Assembly (NCBI GenBank): GCA_902493585.1
Contig: CABUPZ010000030.1
Location: 1-29,647 of the forward strand
Direction of reading: 5' to 3'
DNA: 29,647 nucleotides
Source: an uncultured Fusicatenibacter sp.
Lineage (GTDB): Bacteria; Bacillota; Clostridia; Lachnospirales; Lachnospiraceae
This document shows, in pieces, positions 15,866-24,117 of this stretch. Below the pieces are notes generated by a model. The model did not search any database, was not told where the DNA came from, and worked only from the letters and a program-made list of their open reading frames with translations. Position 1 is the first letter of the stretch, and each line of letters starts with the position of its first letter. The position numbers were made by a program, and so were the translations under genes.

Positions 15866-17239
15866 TTATGCCTGTCCTTCCCAGTAAGCCTCCACTTCTG
15901 CAGCAAACTCTGCACGGTCAATCTGTCCGCCGAGATACTTCTGCATGATCGCGCCAACTTCTGCCCAGTGATCTCCTGGATAATCCTGTACACCCGGGAA
16001 GAGTTTGCCCTGATTTGCATACTCCTGTACACACTTGCTCAGATCATTCAGAGAATCCGCTTCGATATTATTGAATGCAGGTACCAGAGAACACTCATCT
16101 ACCAGTACGGAATTTCCTTCCGGTGTATTTGCCAGCCAGTCAAGGAAATCTTTTGCTGCCGCCTGCTGCTGCTCATCGTTGCAGGTCTTATCTACCAGAA
16201 TCAGTTTGGAAGTAGAACCAGCCAGCCATGTATTAACGTTCTCATTTCCCGTAGTGTCATTCTGTACTACCGGCATAATGCCAAGCTCAGTTCCTTCCTC
16301 ATAATAATCGGATACTTCTGCCCATGCCCAGTTTCCATTAAACCAGAACGCTACGGTTCCTTCTGCGAAATCTGCCGCGTTCATATCATAGTCAGCTGCC
16401 AGAGGATCGTCTTTATTGATATTGTATTCCATCAGAAGATCCCATGTATCCATCAGACTGTTAAATCTGTTGTTGTTGATCAAATCCGCAGTTCCTGCTT
16501 TCAGTTCACTGATCAGCGCTTCAGCGCCTTCCAGTGTTCCATCCTGTTCTTCGTATACCAGAGTGAAGTAATGACCCGCGATGCTCCAGTCTTCCATATT
16601 CAGAGCAACCGGAGATTCCATTCCATTCTCAACCAGTCTGTCGAGAAGATCTTTCAGATCGTCCATATTGGTAACAGAAGAAGGATCCCAGTCCTCGCCC
16701 AAGGTTTCTTCGATCGCAGTCTTATTGTACATCAATCCACGGGATTCAATACACAGCGGAAACGCATAGGTGACTCCGTTCTGCTCATATGCGTAATCTG
16801 TGTTCTGTACCCAGGATTCATTGGAAAGATCTGCTCCGTTCTCCTCGCAAATCGAAACAATATCCTGAATGTCTCCCATGATCAAAGCCGGTGCATTATT
16901 CGCTGCATATCTTGCAGAAATCTCCTGGGAAGGAGATCCACTTCCGATGGTATACACATCAAGCTGTGCTCCGGTTAACTCTCCCCACTGCTCAGCAGCA
17001 TCTTCCAGCTGAGACTGTATCTCAGATTTTGTATTCAGCATTTCAATCGTCACTCCACTGTAATCTGTGCGTGCTTGTGCTGTACTATCTTCTCCTGAAG
17101 AAGATGCGGTGCTTGTCGAGGAGCTTCCGGATGATCCGGATGTGGTTTCCGAACTGCTGTCTGATCCTCCGCCGCAGCCTGCCAGCAAGGTTCCGGCCAT
17201 CGCCATAGACAACATGAGCGCAACAACTTTTTTCTTCAT
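15866..17239 (-). CDS. Sugar-binding lipoprotein of ABC importer (family 1)
   Basis: An extracellular solute-binding protein, first gene of the importer operon. Its start is set at the ATG giving MKKKVVALMLSMAMAGTLLAGC, with GGGAGG upstream; the lipobox LAGC makes Cys22 the lipidated residue. A Gly/Ser/Thr linker (about 23-60) tethers the mature domain. The body has the family-1 pattern (ITYDYSGV..., AFWFNGNWAW-type ligand loop near the middle, ending in QIDRAEFAAEVEAYWEGQA). It delivers an oligosaccharide to the two permeases; GH32 and LacI in the same locus suggest a fructoside, but the ligand cannot be read from the sequence. In-frame sequence upstream of the chosen start overlaps the promoter and is non-coding. 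Confidence 0.9.
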   Translation of the reverse strand: MKKKVVALMLSMAMAGTLLAGCGGGSDSSSETTSGSSGSSSTSTASSSGEDSTAQARTDYSGVTIEMLNTKSEIQSQLEDAAEQWGELTGAQLDVYTIGSGSPSQEISARYAANNAPALIMGDIQDIVSICEENGADLSNESWVQNTDYAYEQNGVTYAFPLCIESRGLMYNKTAIEETLGEDWDPSSVTNMDDLKDLLDRLVENGMESPVALNMEDWSIAGHYFTLVYEEQDGTLEGAEALISELKAGTADLINNNRFNSLMDTWDLLMEYNINKDDPLAADYDMNAADFAEGTVAFWFNGNWAWAEVSDYYEEGTELGIMPVVQNDTTGNENVNTWLAGSTSKLILVDKTCNDEQQQAAAKDFLDWLANTPEGNSVLVDECSLVPAFNNIEADSLNDLSKCVQEYANQGKLFPGVQDYPGDHWAEVGAIMQKYLGGQIDRAEFAAEVEAYWEGQA

Positions 17240-17321
17240 GAAAATTTCCTCCCTTTTATTGATTTTTACTTTTTGAACCGTTCCATTTTCTTTTTTATTG
17301 GCAGATTCACTTTGTATTTTT

Positions 17322-17350
17322 ATAATACTCCTCCAGCTTTGTATTGTCAA
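17322..17350 (-). promoter_or_regulatory. Strong promoter of the sugar importer operon
   Basis: A near-consensus promoter on the minus strand: TTGACA (17345-17350), 17-base spacer, TATTAT (17322-17327). The leader is about 75 bases long and holds a CG-centred imperfect palindrome (TGGAACGGTTCA, about 17274-17285) that could be a LacI-type operator, at low confidence. Confidence 0.8.
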
Positions 17351-17428
17351 TCTATACTATTTGCTCATTTTCCTTCTCTTTTTTTGTTCATTATTACCAT
17401 AGTTTTTAGTCGTTTTTATTTCTTTTTT

Positions 17429-17466
17429 CGATTCAATTTGATTCTCTCATATTCAATATTGAATCG
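17429..17466. promoter_or_regulatory. Array of ATTCAA half-sites upstream of importer promoter
   Basis: CGATTCAA (17429-17436) and TTGAATCG (17459-17466) form an 8-bp inverted repeat. Inside it are a second ATTCAA and the perfect 14-bp palindrome ATTCAATATTGAAT (17451-17464). It lies about 80-115 bases upstream of the importer promoter and just beyond the DUF1292 terminator. Possible activator or repressor site; regulator unknown. Confidence 0.4.
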
Positions 17467-17482
17467 TTTCATTTTTGTTTTT

Positions 17483-17531
17483 CTAAAAAACGAAGTGGAA
17501 AACGCACTTTCATCGTTTTCCACTTCGTTTT
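17483..17531 (-). terminator. Intrinsic terminator of the DUF1292 gene
   Basis: A perfect 18-bp stem (17487-17504 with 17514-17531) with a 9-nt loop; the minus-strand continuation is TTTTTTAG. The plus strand also ends in a T-rich run, so it may work both ways. Confidence 0.88.
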
Positions 17532-17552
17532 CATTTTCCAATACTTCTTTTT

Positions 17553-17804
17553 TCAGATTCCGTTCCGCTTGCAGAACAGCCGGTATACCTTCTGTATCAG
17601 CCGGTCGTCCTCCAGCCCTTCATACTGGACTTCTCCGTTGTCCATATCCTCAGAATGAATCCTCAGAATATGCACCGGCTCGTCGTCTCCTGCGTCCGCC
17701 GGATACAGCACCGCGTATTCCTCGCCCTCGTATTCCACGATATCAAGGATTTCAAATCGAACCTTTGCACCGTTTTCATCGGTTAAAACGAGAATATCTT
17801 CCAT
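17553..17804 (-). CDS. DUF1292 family small acidic protein
   Basis: A short acidic protein of the DUF1292 (YrzB-like) family, with the pattern ILVLTDENGAKVRFEILDIVEYEGEEYAVLYP and a later VHILRI strand. It is a common single-copy protein of Firmicutes with no established biochemical role. The start is set at the second Met because GGTGGAG lies about 7 bases before it; the upstream GTG would overlap this ribosome binding site. It has its own promoter and terminator, so it is expressed alone. Confidence 0.85.
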   Translation of the reverse strand: MEDILVLTDENGAKVRFEILDIVEYEGEEYAVLYPADAGDDEPVHILRIHSEDMDNGEVQYEGLEDDRLIQKVYRLFCKRNGI

Positions 17805-17838
17805 AACTTTCTCCACCTTTTCTTTTTCTTCTGAAACA

Positions 17839-17866
17839 AGAATACCACACCTTACTGAAAATTCAA
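17839..17866 (-). promoter_or_regulatory. Promoter of the DUF1292 gene
   Basis: Minus-strand TTGAAT (17861-17866), 16-base spacer, TATTCT (17839-17844), about 35 bases upstream of the start codon. Confidence 0.6.
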
Positions 17867-17876
17867 AGATTATTTT

Positions 17877-18884
17877 TCAACCGTCGATATACCAATACCG
17901 TTCCATCTGATCTTCCGTGAGAGAATCCACAAATTTCTTCTTCATCTTCAGAAATTCTTCCAGATCCATCAGAATATGATACAGGATCGCCCGATTTTCA
18001 AATTCCTCCCGGCTGGCTGGAAGGGACGTTTCCTTCATCTGCCGGAACAAAAGGTCCAGCCGATTCATCTGCGCAGCCGGTTCATTTCTTTCCAGCACAT
18101 GCTCTCCCACATAGGCAATGAATTCCGCAACCATTCTCGCCTGATCCGGAAACTGCCGGATCCGCCGGATCTCATTCTGAAGGCTGCGAAGGATCGCACA
18201 TTGGCGGATCCGCATTTCAAAATATCCCACATAATATTCCGGATGTGCAGCAAAATGATTCTCCCGGTATTCGCGTGCCTGAGCCAGACATTGCTGCAGA
18301 TGCGTCTCCAGTTCCTCCAGCTGTTTCCACACATTTTCCGAAGATTCCGGAACGGTCAGCTCTTTGACGATCTGCCTCAGGATTTCCTGCATATTTCTGT
18401 CCGTAACCGCGATCTCCTTCCGAATGAACTTCTGAATACGGGAAGTATTCTGAAAGAGATTCACAAAAACCCCGACCGCCGTTCCCACGAAAACCAGCAT
18501 CAGTTCATTCAGAATGAACTCAAGTCCAAAATCCATTTTCGCGAGAAAATGCGTCCCGATGACCACATTGACCGCAAGAGCGGAATCCCACCCCAGCGCC
18601 CGGATCACCAATACCAGAAGAAACATGAAGAACCCAAAGGCGATCCAGCGGCTCTGGACAAAATGAAAGATCACCCCTGCCAGCGCGGCCGTTACCAGAT
18701 AGCTTGCGATCCTGGTCCCCATGATCCTGAGAGACTCCCATCTGGTGGTGATCACCGACAGGAACGTGATGGATCCGGCAGAGATCGCGTATTCCAGATG
18801 CAGCAGTTCCGCGATCCAGATGGAAAGACAACACCCGAGAGCGATCCGCAATGCCTGAAGAAAATATTTGCTTTTCCGTTCCAT
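17877..18884 (-). CDS. Aromatic acid exporter (ArAE/FUSC-like) family membrane protein
   Basis: The N-terminal half has about four to five hydrophobic helices (LRIALGCCLSIWIAELL, AISAGSITFLSVITT, IASYLVTAALAGVIFHFV, WIAFGFFMFLLVLVI, LMLVFVGTAVGVFVNLF). The C-terminal half is a soluble helical domain from about residue 150, a layout typical of the Firmicute ArAE_1/ArAE_1_C proteins. The family name comes from aromatic-acid efflux pumps; the actual substrate of these short Firmicute members is not established. The start is set at MERKSKYFLQ with AGGAGG in front. It lies downstream of the MBL-hydrolase gene, separated by a hairpin, so it may receive some read-through. Confidence 0.8.
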   Translation of the reverse strand: MERKSKYFLQALRIALGCCLSIWIAELLHLEYAISAGSITFLSVITTRWESLRIMGTRIASYLVTAALAGVIFHFVQSRWIAFGFFMFLLVLVIRALGWDSALAVNVVIGTHFLAKMDFGLEFILNELMLVFVGTAVGVFVNLFQNTSRIQKFIRKEIAVTDRNMQEILRQIVKELTVPESSENVWKQLEELETHLQQCLAQAREYRENHFAAHPEYYVGYFEMRIRQCAILRSLQNEIRRIRQFPDQARMVAEFIAYVGEHVLERNEPAAQMNRLDLLFRQMKETSLPASREEFENRAILYHILMDLEEFLKMKKKFVDSLTEDQMERYWYIDG

Positions 18885-18906
18885 GAAATTCCTCCTGAAA
18901 ACAATG

Positions 18907-18954
18907 CCCTCAGAGTACATGAACCCCTGTTTCCCGGTACTCTGAGGGTATCCG
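18907..18954. terminator. Hairpin after the MBL-hydrolase gene
   Basis: A perfect 12-bp stem CCCTCAGAGTAC/GTACTCTGAGGG (18907-18918 with 18937-18948). On the minus strand, which carries the upstream gene, the tail is GCATTGTTTT; the better T-run is on the plus strand (TTTTTT at 18955-18960). Probable terminator, strength on the minus strand uncertain. Confidence 0.6.
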
Positions 18955-18967
18955 TTTTTTGTGTATT

Positions 18968-19846
18968 TTAATCGGTAAAAGTAATTCTGACAACTCCGTA
19001 TTCTGCTGTCTTAACTCTGTTTTCCCCCACGGTTTCATCCGTAATCCTGATATCTGCTGTTCCATGTACTACCTGGCTGCATACCTCCAACGCATCGGCA
19101 AGCGTCGTTTTAGGCGCTGAACACAGAAAGGGTCCTCCGGCATAACCCAGATGACCGGTAAAATTACGGTCAAATTCTTTTTCTCTTTCCTTCAGATGTC
19201 TCAGTCCCTTCAGCGCTTCTTCCACGGTACAGCCACTGGTCAACAGGAGGTTCTGATTGCAGGCATCTCCGGAAAACAGGATTCTCGTCTTATGATCCAG
19301 CAGGCTGCAGCTTCCCGGTGTGTGCCCCGGTGTAAACAAAACCTCCACCGGACGGTCTCCCAGCTCAAATACCATACCTTCCTGCAGATTTAAAAATTGC
19401 GGCAGTTTTTCGTACAGCGGGATTTCTGAAATATCGTAGTGAAATGCCTGATAAGAACCGTGTTTTCCAAGCGCATCCGCATAATTCTGGCATCCCATAC
19501 GCATCTGCCGCAGCAGCATCCGCTCTTCTTCTCCTGTAAGCTCTTGCTCCGCAGACAGATCCGCCATTTTCAGCAGCCATTCCTGATCTTTCCTGTGCAG
19601 ATATACTCTGTCAAACAGCGGCGCTCCACCAACATGATCCATATGAACATGCGTCAGAATCACATCATAAGGCAGATCCGTCAGCTCTTCCACAATCTTC
19701 CTGATATTTGTCACACCTGTACCTGTATCAATACACAATGCACGTTCTTTTCCAACCAGAACATACATTGCGGACATCCCGCACTCATTGACCGCATAAG
19801 TATGAGGTGCAATCTCCGCGATAACCGCATGCTTGATTTCAGACAT
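18968..19846 (-). CDS. MBL-fold metallo-hydrolase
   Basis: A soluble metallo-beta-lactamase-fold hydrolase with a full binuclear metal site: THVHMDHVGG (His66, His68, Asp70, His71), TPGHTPGS (His175), FSGDAC (Asp194) and GHLG (His232). This set is that of the glyoxalase-II-like/lactonase group. The gene overlaps the end of the FGGY kinase gene by 8 bases and has GGGAG before its ATG, so the two are co-translated. In a sugar locus a lactone or phosphoester of a carbohydrate is a reasonable substrate guess, but nothing in the sequence fixes it. Confidence 0.85.
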   Translation of the reverse strand: MSEIKHAVIAEIAPHTYAVNECGMSAMYVLVGKERALCIDTGTGVTNIRKIVEELTDLPYDVILTHVHMDHVGGAPLFDRVYLHRKDQEWLLKMADLSAEQELTGEEERMLLRQMRMGCQNYADALGKHGSYQAFHYDISEIPLYEKLPQFLNLQEGMVFELGDRPVEVLFTPGHTPGSCSLLDHKTRILFSGDACNQNLLLTSGCTVEEALKGLRHLKEREKEFDRNFTGHLGYAGGPFLCSAPKTTLADALEVCSQVVHGTADIRITDETVGENRVKTAEYGVVRITFTD

Positions 19847-21161
19847 CTGTCATTCTCCCTTCTCTATTTCCATTTTTTTCAGCCGCAAAAACCGCTGCGC
19901 CGGCTGCTGCTTCTTCCTTGTATCTGGAGAACGTAAGCAAAAGCCCAAAGGCTTTCTCCACTTCCTGGCAAAGCAGCGGGTTTTTGCGCAAACCATTTCC
20001 CGAAGCGGTAAGACTTTCACGTCCCTGTTTTATTTCCTTTGGGAAGACGTCATACAGCGCTTTCAATTCCGATGCCATCCCCCGCAGATAACTGCGTATC
20101 ATATCGGCAGGATGAAAGTTATCACTGTTGAGTCCGTCCCACCCGGATTTTCCTGACTTTCCCCCACGGGCTCCATAAAGATTCGGGTATGCTTTCAAGT
20201 CTGTGTCCTCTTTCTCCATGGCAATTTCCTGCATTTTGGCATATATGTCCGGTTTTTCACCTGTAAACTGCTCACATACTTCCCCAAAGAAAGCGGCAAG
20301 CCTCTCATATACCTTTCCTCCGTTCAAGGATGCACCCACATACAAATAGCCTCCTCCAGGAAAAGGCCGCACGTCTGTACCATTTTCCATACACGCCATG
20401 CAAAGTTTTTGGGAGTAGACGGAAACCTGGGAACCAGTTCCCACATTGAGCCCTATGCTTTTTTCCGGTTCGGAAACTGCCCCCAGAAAGCTCGCCTGAT
20501 TATCTCCGATTGCCGAAAAAACTTTCTTTCCCTTATAGTAACCGACGAACTCATGGTACGGACATATTTCCGGATAAAACGACACATCAACTCCGGCTTT
20601 TTTCAGCGCATCATGATCAAAACATCTGTTTTCCAGGTCATATCCTCCAAAACTTGCCGCGATGCTTTCATTGACCGCCCGCCGCACACTTCCGGTCAAA
20701 CGCATCGCGAGATAGTCACCAATATCCACAAATCCCTTCGCATCCGCAGGAAGTGCACCGGCCTTCTGCAGATAAAAGTGAGTGACGCTCCCATATCCGG
20801 TGTATAACGGATACCCGGTAATCCGGGACAGGTACCCGGCATACGTTTCCTTCTCATCAAAAGGCTGATTTCCGCTTTCTTCCTTCCATGTATAGAACGG
20901 TGACACCGCTTCGCCTTTCCCATTCACATACACAATCCCATGCATCTGGCTGGAAATGCCGATCGCCTCAAACGGAAGTTCTTCCATTTCTTCCAGCAGC
21001 CGGCTTACTTTTGATACAATCTCATCTGCATCCTGCCAAAAACTTCCCTGTGCCAGAAATCTGTTTGAAACATTTCTGCTCAAAGCAATCGTTCTGTTTT
21101 TCGCATCATACAACACGATACAGATAGAGGTGGTTCCTATATCAATTCCAAGTGTGTACAT
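19839..21161 (-). CDS. FGGY-family carbohydrate kinase, sedoheptulokinase-like
   Basis: An ATP-dependent sugar kinase of the FGGY fold. The N-terminal phosphate-binding loop is GIDIGTTSICIVLYD; GISSQMHGIVYVNGKGEAVSPFYTW is the substrate-side loop typical of the sedoheptulokinase/xylulokinase branch; GDNQASFLGA carries the catalytic Asp, and NVGTGSQVSVY is the second nucleotide-binding loop. At 440 residues it is slightly short for the fold, but both lobes are present. GGAGG precedes the ATG. It lies 27 bases after the AraC-type gene and overlaps the MBL gene, forming a three-gene unit. Substrate assignment beyond a ketose is uncertain. Confidence 0.85.
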   Translation of the reverse strand: MYTLGIDIGTTSICIVLYDAKNRTIALSRNVSNRFLAQGSFWQDADEIVSKVSRLLEEMEELPFEAIGISSQMHGIVYVNGKGEAVSPFYTWKEESGNQPFDEKETYAGYLSRITGYPLYTGYGSVTHFYLQKAGALPADAKGFVDIGDYLAMRLTGSVRRAVNESIAASFGGYDLENRCFDHDALKKAGVDVSFYPEICPYHEFVGYYKGKKVFSAIGDNQASFLGAVSEPEKSIGLNVGTGSQVSVYSQKLCMACMENGTDVRPFPGGGYLYVGASLNGGKVYERLAAFFGEVCEQFTGEKPDIYAKMQEIAMEKEDTDLKAYPNLYGARGGKSGKSGWDGLNSDNFHPADMIRSYLRGMASELKALYDVFPKEIKQGRESLTASGNGLRKNPLLCQEVEKAFGLLLTFSRYKEEAAAGAAVFAAEKNGNREGRMTDV

Positions 21162-21188
21162 CCTTTTTCCTCCGATTTTACTATAATC

Positions 21189-22061
21189 TCAACCTTTCTT
21201 TCTCTCTTCCTGCAGAGGATTCTTTCTCCTTCTGTATGTTCCCGGACTCATTCCCATATACCGCCGGAACACCTTGCCGAAATAATTTCCGCTGGAAAAT
21301 CCATTTTCTCTGGCAATACATTCCACACTTTTTTCCGTCCCCAGCAGATCATTCATCGCCGACTGGATCTTCAGCCGTGTCAGAAATTCAATGGGAGAAA
21401 CTCCCATTTCCTTCCGAAAACAACGAGACAGATGCGCGGGAGAGACCCCCAGCTGCCCGGCTGCCTCCTCAATCCCCTGAATCACCGGATAACGCTCTTT
21501 CATATACTCCGCCGCTTTCCCCGCCAGAGAATCTTTCAGCGGTTTCCCCGGACGTTCCACCTCCCGCAGAAGCGCGCAGAGAAAACGGTAAAGAAATTCT
21601 CCGCCTTCATATTTTTCCAGCCGTTCTTTTCCGATCAATCGGTCCTGAAGATTCAGCGCCATCCGCACCGGCACACTTCCCGGATCCAATTCGATCAGTT
21701 CGGGACAGAGCGCTGCCAGTTTGTCCGCGAAAGCATCCGCCGCGTTTCCCTCAAAATGAAGATAAAGAAATTCCCAGACAGCTCCCGGCTCATCCGGGAG
21801 ACAATATCGGCTTTCCTCCGGAAAACGCACGAAAAAGCCGCTTCCCTTCTTTACACGGCATTCTCTGCCATTTCGGACAAACAAACCTTCGCCCCGCAGT
21901 GTATACTGAAACAGAAATCCTCCATACTCTGTCCGATTCCCGTTATAATAATCATAGGTTTCCCCACACCTGCATTCAATTCCGCCGTCCAGCAGGACCA
22001 AAGGCTCATTCTCCATTTCATCCATGTTCAGGACACCGAACAGTCCCTCTCTGTATTCCAT
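21189..22061 (-). CDS. AraC-family regulator with cupin sensor domain
   Basis: The N-terminal ~150 residues look like an AraC-type cupin ligand domain (GGFLFQYTLRGEGLFVRNGRECRVKKGSGFFV). The C-terminus is the paired HTH: IEEAAGQLGVSPAHLSRCFRKEMGVSP and SVECIARENGFSSGNYFGKVFRRYMGMSPGTYR. It heads the kinase-MBL operon and diverges from the GH27 gene, so it probably controls both in response to the sugar released. ATG at 22061 is preferred over the TTG one codon upstream, with AAAGGGG about 10 bases before. Confidence 0.9.
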   Translation of the reverse strand: MEYREGLFGVLNMDEMENEPLVLLDGGIECRCGETYDYYNGNRTEYGGFLFQYTLRGEGLFVRNGRECRVKKGSGFFVRFPEESRYCLPDEPGAVWEFLYLHFEGNAADAFADKLAALCPELIELDPGSVPVRMALNLQDRLIGKERLEKYEGGEFLYRFLCALLREVERPGKPLKDSLAGKAAEYMKERYPVIQGIEEAAGQLGVSPAHLSRCFRKEMGVSPIEFLTRLKIQSAMNDLLGTEKSVECIARENGFSSGNYFGKVFRRYMGMSPGTYRRRKNPLQEERKKG

Positions 22062-22102
22062 CAAAAAATTACCCCTTTAAATCAAATTTTCATTCTTTCC
22101 TT

Positions 22103-22146
22103 CCAATATTAATCCAATTATAATAGATTTTAGAAAGAACAGTCAA
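22103..22146 (-). promoter_or_regulatory. Divergent control region: AraC-kinase-MBL promoter
   Basis: On the minus strand TTGACT (22141-22146), 18-base spacer, TATAAT (22117-22122). The same TTATAA block gives a plus-strand -10 (TATAAT, 22119-22124) for the GH27 gene but without a good -35, as expected for an activator-dependent promoter. Just before it, CCAATATTAAT and CCAATTATAAT (22103-22124) form an 11-base direct repeat that could be AraC half-sites. Confidence 0.65.
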
Positions 22147-22209
22147 GAGGAATGGAGGATATCAAATATCTACCCGAAAAATGCACTTGATCATAAGGAG
22201 GATTGCCTA

Positions 22210-23541
22210 ATGAACAAAAATACTTTTGCCAAACATCCGCCGATGGGCTGGAACAGCTACGATTATTACGACACCACCGTCAACGAAGCCCAGGTGCGAG
22301 CAAACGCTGAATATATGGCACAACACCTGAAAGAATACGGATGGGAGTATGTGGTCATTGATATCGAATGGTACGCACACAAAGCCGGTTCTCAGAGGGA
22401 CCGTTTCCAGTACATTCCGTTTTCTCAGCTGGAAATGGATGAATCTTCCCGCCTTCTCCCGGACCCGGAACGTTTCCCATCTTCCGCTGACGGAAAAGGC
22501 TTCGGTCCGCTGGCCGAATATATCCACAGCCTGGGACTGAAATTCGGTATCCACATCATGCGGGGAATTCCGCGGATCGCCGCCCATCTCCACACACCAG
22601 TCAAAGGAACCTCCGTGACTGCCGACCAGATCGCCAACCCCAGTTCCATCTGCGGCTGGAATCCGGATATGTATGGTGTACGCAATACGCCGGAAGGACA
22701 GGCCTACTACGATTCTCTGTTGGAACTGTACGCCTCCTGGGGCGTGGATTTCATCAAATGCGATGACATCTGCAATACCAATCTCTATCCCAACAATCCG
22801 TTTTCCGGGCGTCATGAGATTGAGATGCTGGCAAAAGCCATCCAGCACTGCGGAAGACCCATCGTACTTTCCCTGTCTCCGGGACCGGCATTGATCGAAC
22901 ATGCATGGCATTATGAGAAATATGCGAATATGTGGCGGATCACCGATGATTTCTGGGATCACTGGGATTTGCTGAAAGATATGTTCCATCGATGCGAACT
23001 GTGGCAGAACCATGTTTCCGAAGGATGCTGGCCCGACTGCGATATGCTGCCCCTTGGAACGCTTGGAAAAGGATTCGGGGAGGAGCGTACCACACGGTTT
23101 ACCGCCGAGGAACAGAAGACGATGATGACGCTGTGGTGCATCTTCGGATCTCCGATGATGCTGGGCGCGGAGCTGACCCTGCTGGATCAGGAGACCCTGG
23201 CGCTGCTGACCAACCGGGAGGTGCTCCATCTGCTGAATTCCGACTGTCATGCCAGACAGGTACGTCTGGATGACGACTGTGCAGTCTGGGCAGCCAGGGA
23301 CACAAAAACAGGAGACGTTTATGCTGCTCTGTTTAATCTCAGTGATGAAACAGCCACTGTATCCGTACAACTGGAAGAGCTGACGGAAACCTTAGGACTC
23401 TCCGAAAACGATGGGGATTTCACCGTTTCCGTAACGCTCCATGACCTCTGGAGCGGCTGTAACACAAACACAACGGGAACCACTCTTCCGTCAGAACTGG
23501 CTGCCCACTCATGTGTGATCTGGAAAATCCTCAAACACTGA
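22210..23541 (+). CDS. GH27 family glycosidase (alpha-galactosidase-like)
   Basis: A clan-D (beta/alpha)8 glycosidase. It starts with the GH27 signature PPMGWNSYDYY, has the nucleophile in VDFIKCDD (Asp185) and the acid/base in WRITDD (Asp247), and ends in a beta-sandwich domain (from about residue 345). No signal peptide, so cytoplasmic. It departs from classical alpha-galactosidases: the strand usually reading GIYSDAG has GIHIMRGIPR, an insert with HLHTPVKGTSVTADQIANPSS follows, and the post-catalytic strand reads SLSPGPA. GH27 also contains beta-L-arabinopyranosidases and isomaltodextranases, so alpha-galactosidase activity is not assured. AAGGAGG precedes the ATG. It is divergent from an AraC-kinase-MBL operon, suggesting its product is phosphorylated by that kinase. 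Confidence 0.88.
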   Translation: MNKNTFAKHPPMGWNSYDYYDTTVNEAQVRANAEYMAQHLKEYGWEYVVIDIEWYAHKAGSQRDRFQYIPFSQLEMDESSRLLPDPERFPSSADGKGFGPLAEYIHSLGLKFGIHIMRGIPRIAAHLHTPVKGTSVTADQIANPSSICGWNPDMYGVRNTPEGQAYYDSLLELYASWGVDFIKCDDICNTNLYPNNPFSGRHEIEMLAKAIQHCGRPIVLSLSPGPALIEHAWHYEKYANMWRITDDFWDHWDLLKDMFHRCELWQNHVSEGCWPDCDMLPLGTLGKGFGEERTTRFTAEEQKTMMTLWCIFGSPMMLGAELTLLDQETLALLTNREVLHLLNSDCHARQVRLDDDCAVWAARDTKTGDVYAALFNLSDETATVSVQLEELTETLGLSENDGDFTVSVTLHDLWSGCNTNTTGTTLPSELAAHSCVIWKILKH

Positions 23542-23604
23542 AAAACTCCGGCTGCACAGCGTTGAGACCGGATACTGCCAAGATTTTTATATTTCCTATG
23601 AAAT

Positions 23605-23634
23605 AAAAAACCGGCTGCCTTCTCAGGCAGCCGG
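23605..23634. terminator. Terminator overlapping the DUF454 stop codon
   Basis: A 10-bp stem CCGGCTGCCT/AGGCAGCCGG (23611-23620 with 23625-23634) has a 4-nt loop. On the minus strand it is followed by TTTTTT. Its ascending arm is made by the last codons of the DUF454 gene and the stop TGA lies in the loop. The plus strand reads AACTGTTTT after the stem, so it may also stop GH27 transcripts. Confidence 0.85.
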
Positions 23635-24003
23635 AACTGTTTTGATCTTCGTAAAGAAATAAATATATTTGAACAGGATCAATCCGACGATCACAATTCT
23701 TCCCGGCAGATTCTGCATCATCAGAAACGCCAGGATCAACATTGCGGAAGCCGGCAGCAAAATACAGAGCTTGGTTTTCAGCGTCATCGCCCGCTCCTTC
23801 ACAAAACTGTCCAGATGCTTCTGATACAGCTTTGTCCCGCAGAACCACCGGTGAAACCGTTCCGATCCCCGGGCAAAACAATAAGACGCCAGAAGCAGAA
23901 GCGGTGTCGTGGGCAGAATCGGCAGAACCACACCGATCGCTCCGATTCCCAAACTGATAAAAGCAATACTCAGCCACACATATTTCCATGGATTTCTCTT
24001 CAT
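23623..24003 (-). CDS. DUF454 (YbaN-type) small inner membrane protein
   Basis: A 126-residue membrane protein with about three to four hydrophobic segments (YVWLSIAFISLGIGAIGVVLPILPTTPLLLLASYCFA; then LCILLPASAMLILAFLM and IVIVGLILFKYIYFF). The motif GVVLPILPTTPLLLLASYCFARGSERFHRW is the DUF454 hallmark. Function is not established for the family. The start is set at MKRNPWKYV with GGGAG before it; upstream in-frame residues lie in the leader. Its promoter carries the same TTAG-N6-CTAA operator as the iron importer, which suggests a metal-linked role. Confidence 0.85.
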   Translation of the reverse strand: MKRNPWKYVWLSIAFISLGIGAIGVVLPILPTTPLLLLASYCFARGSERFHRWFCGTKLYQKHLDSFVKERAMTLKTKLCILLPASAMLILAFLMMQNLPGRIVIVGLILFKYIYFFTKIKTVPAA

Positions 24004-24117
24004 ATCATCTCCCTTTCTTTCTCTGATCCGAAAATCCATTTCCGTCATTTTCAGATACATCCCAGTACATCGACTGCTAAATAACTGCTACATTCATGCA
24101 GAATGCTTTTGCTTGTC

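Noticed and set aside
22207..23370. Long minus-strand ORF (387 codons) opposite GH27
   Set aside because: Antisense to a complete GH27 frame with all catalytic motifs; no family pattern in the shadow.
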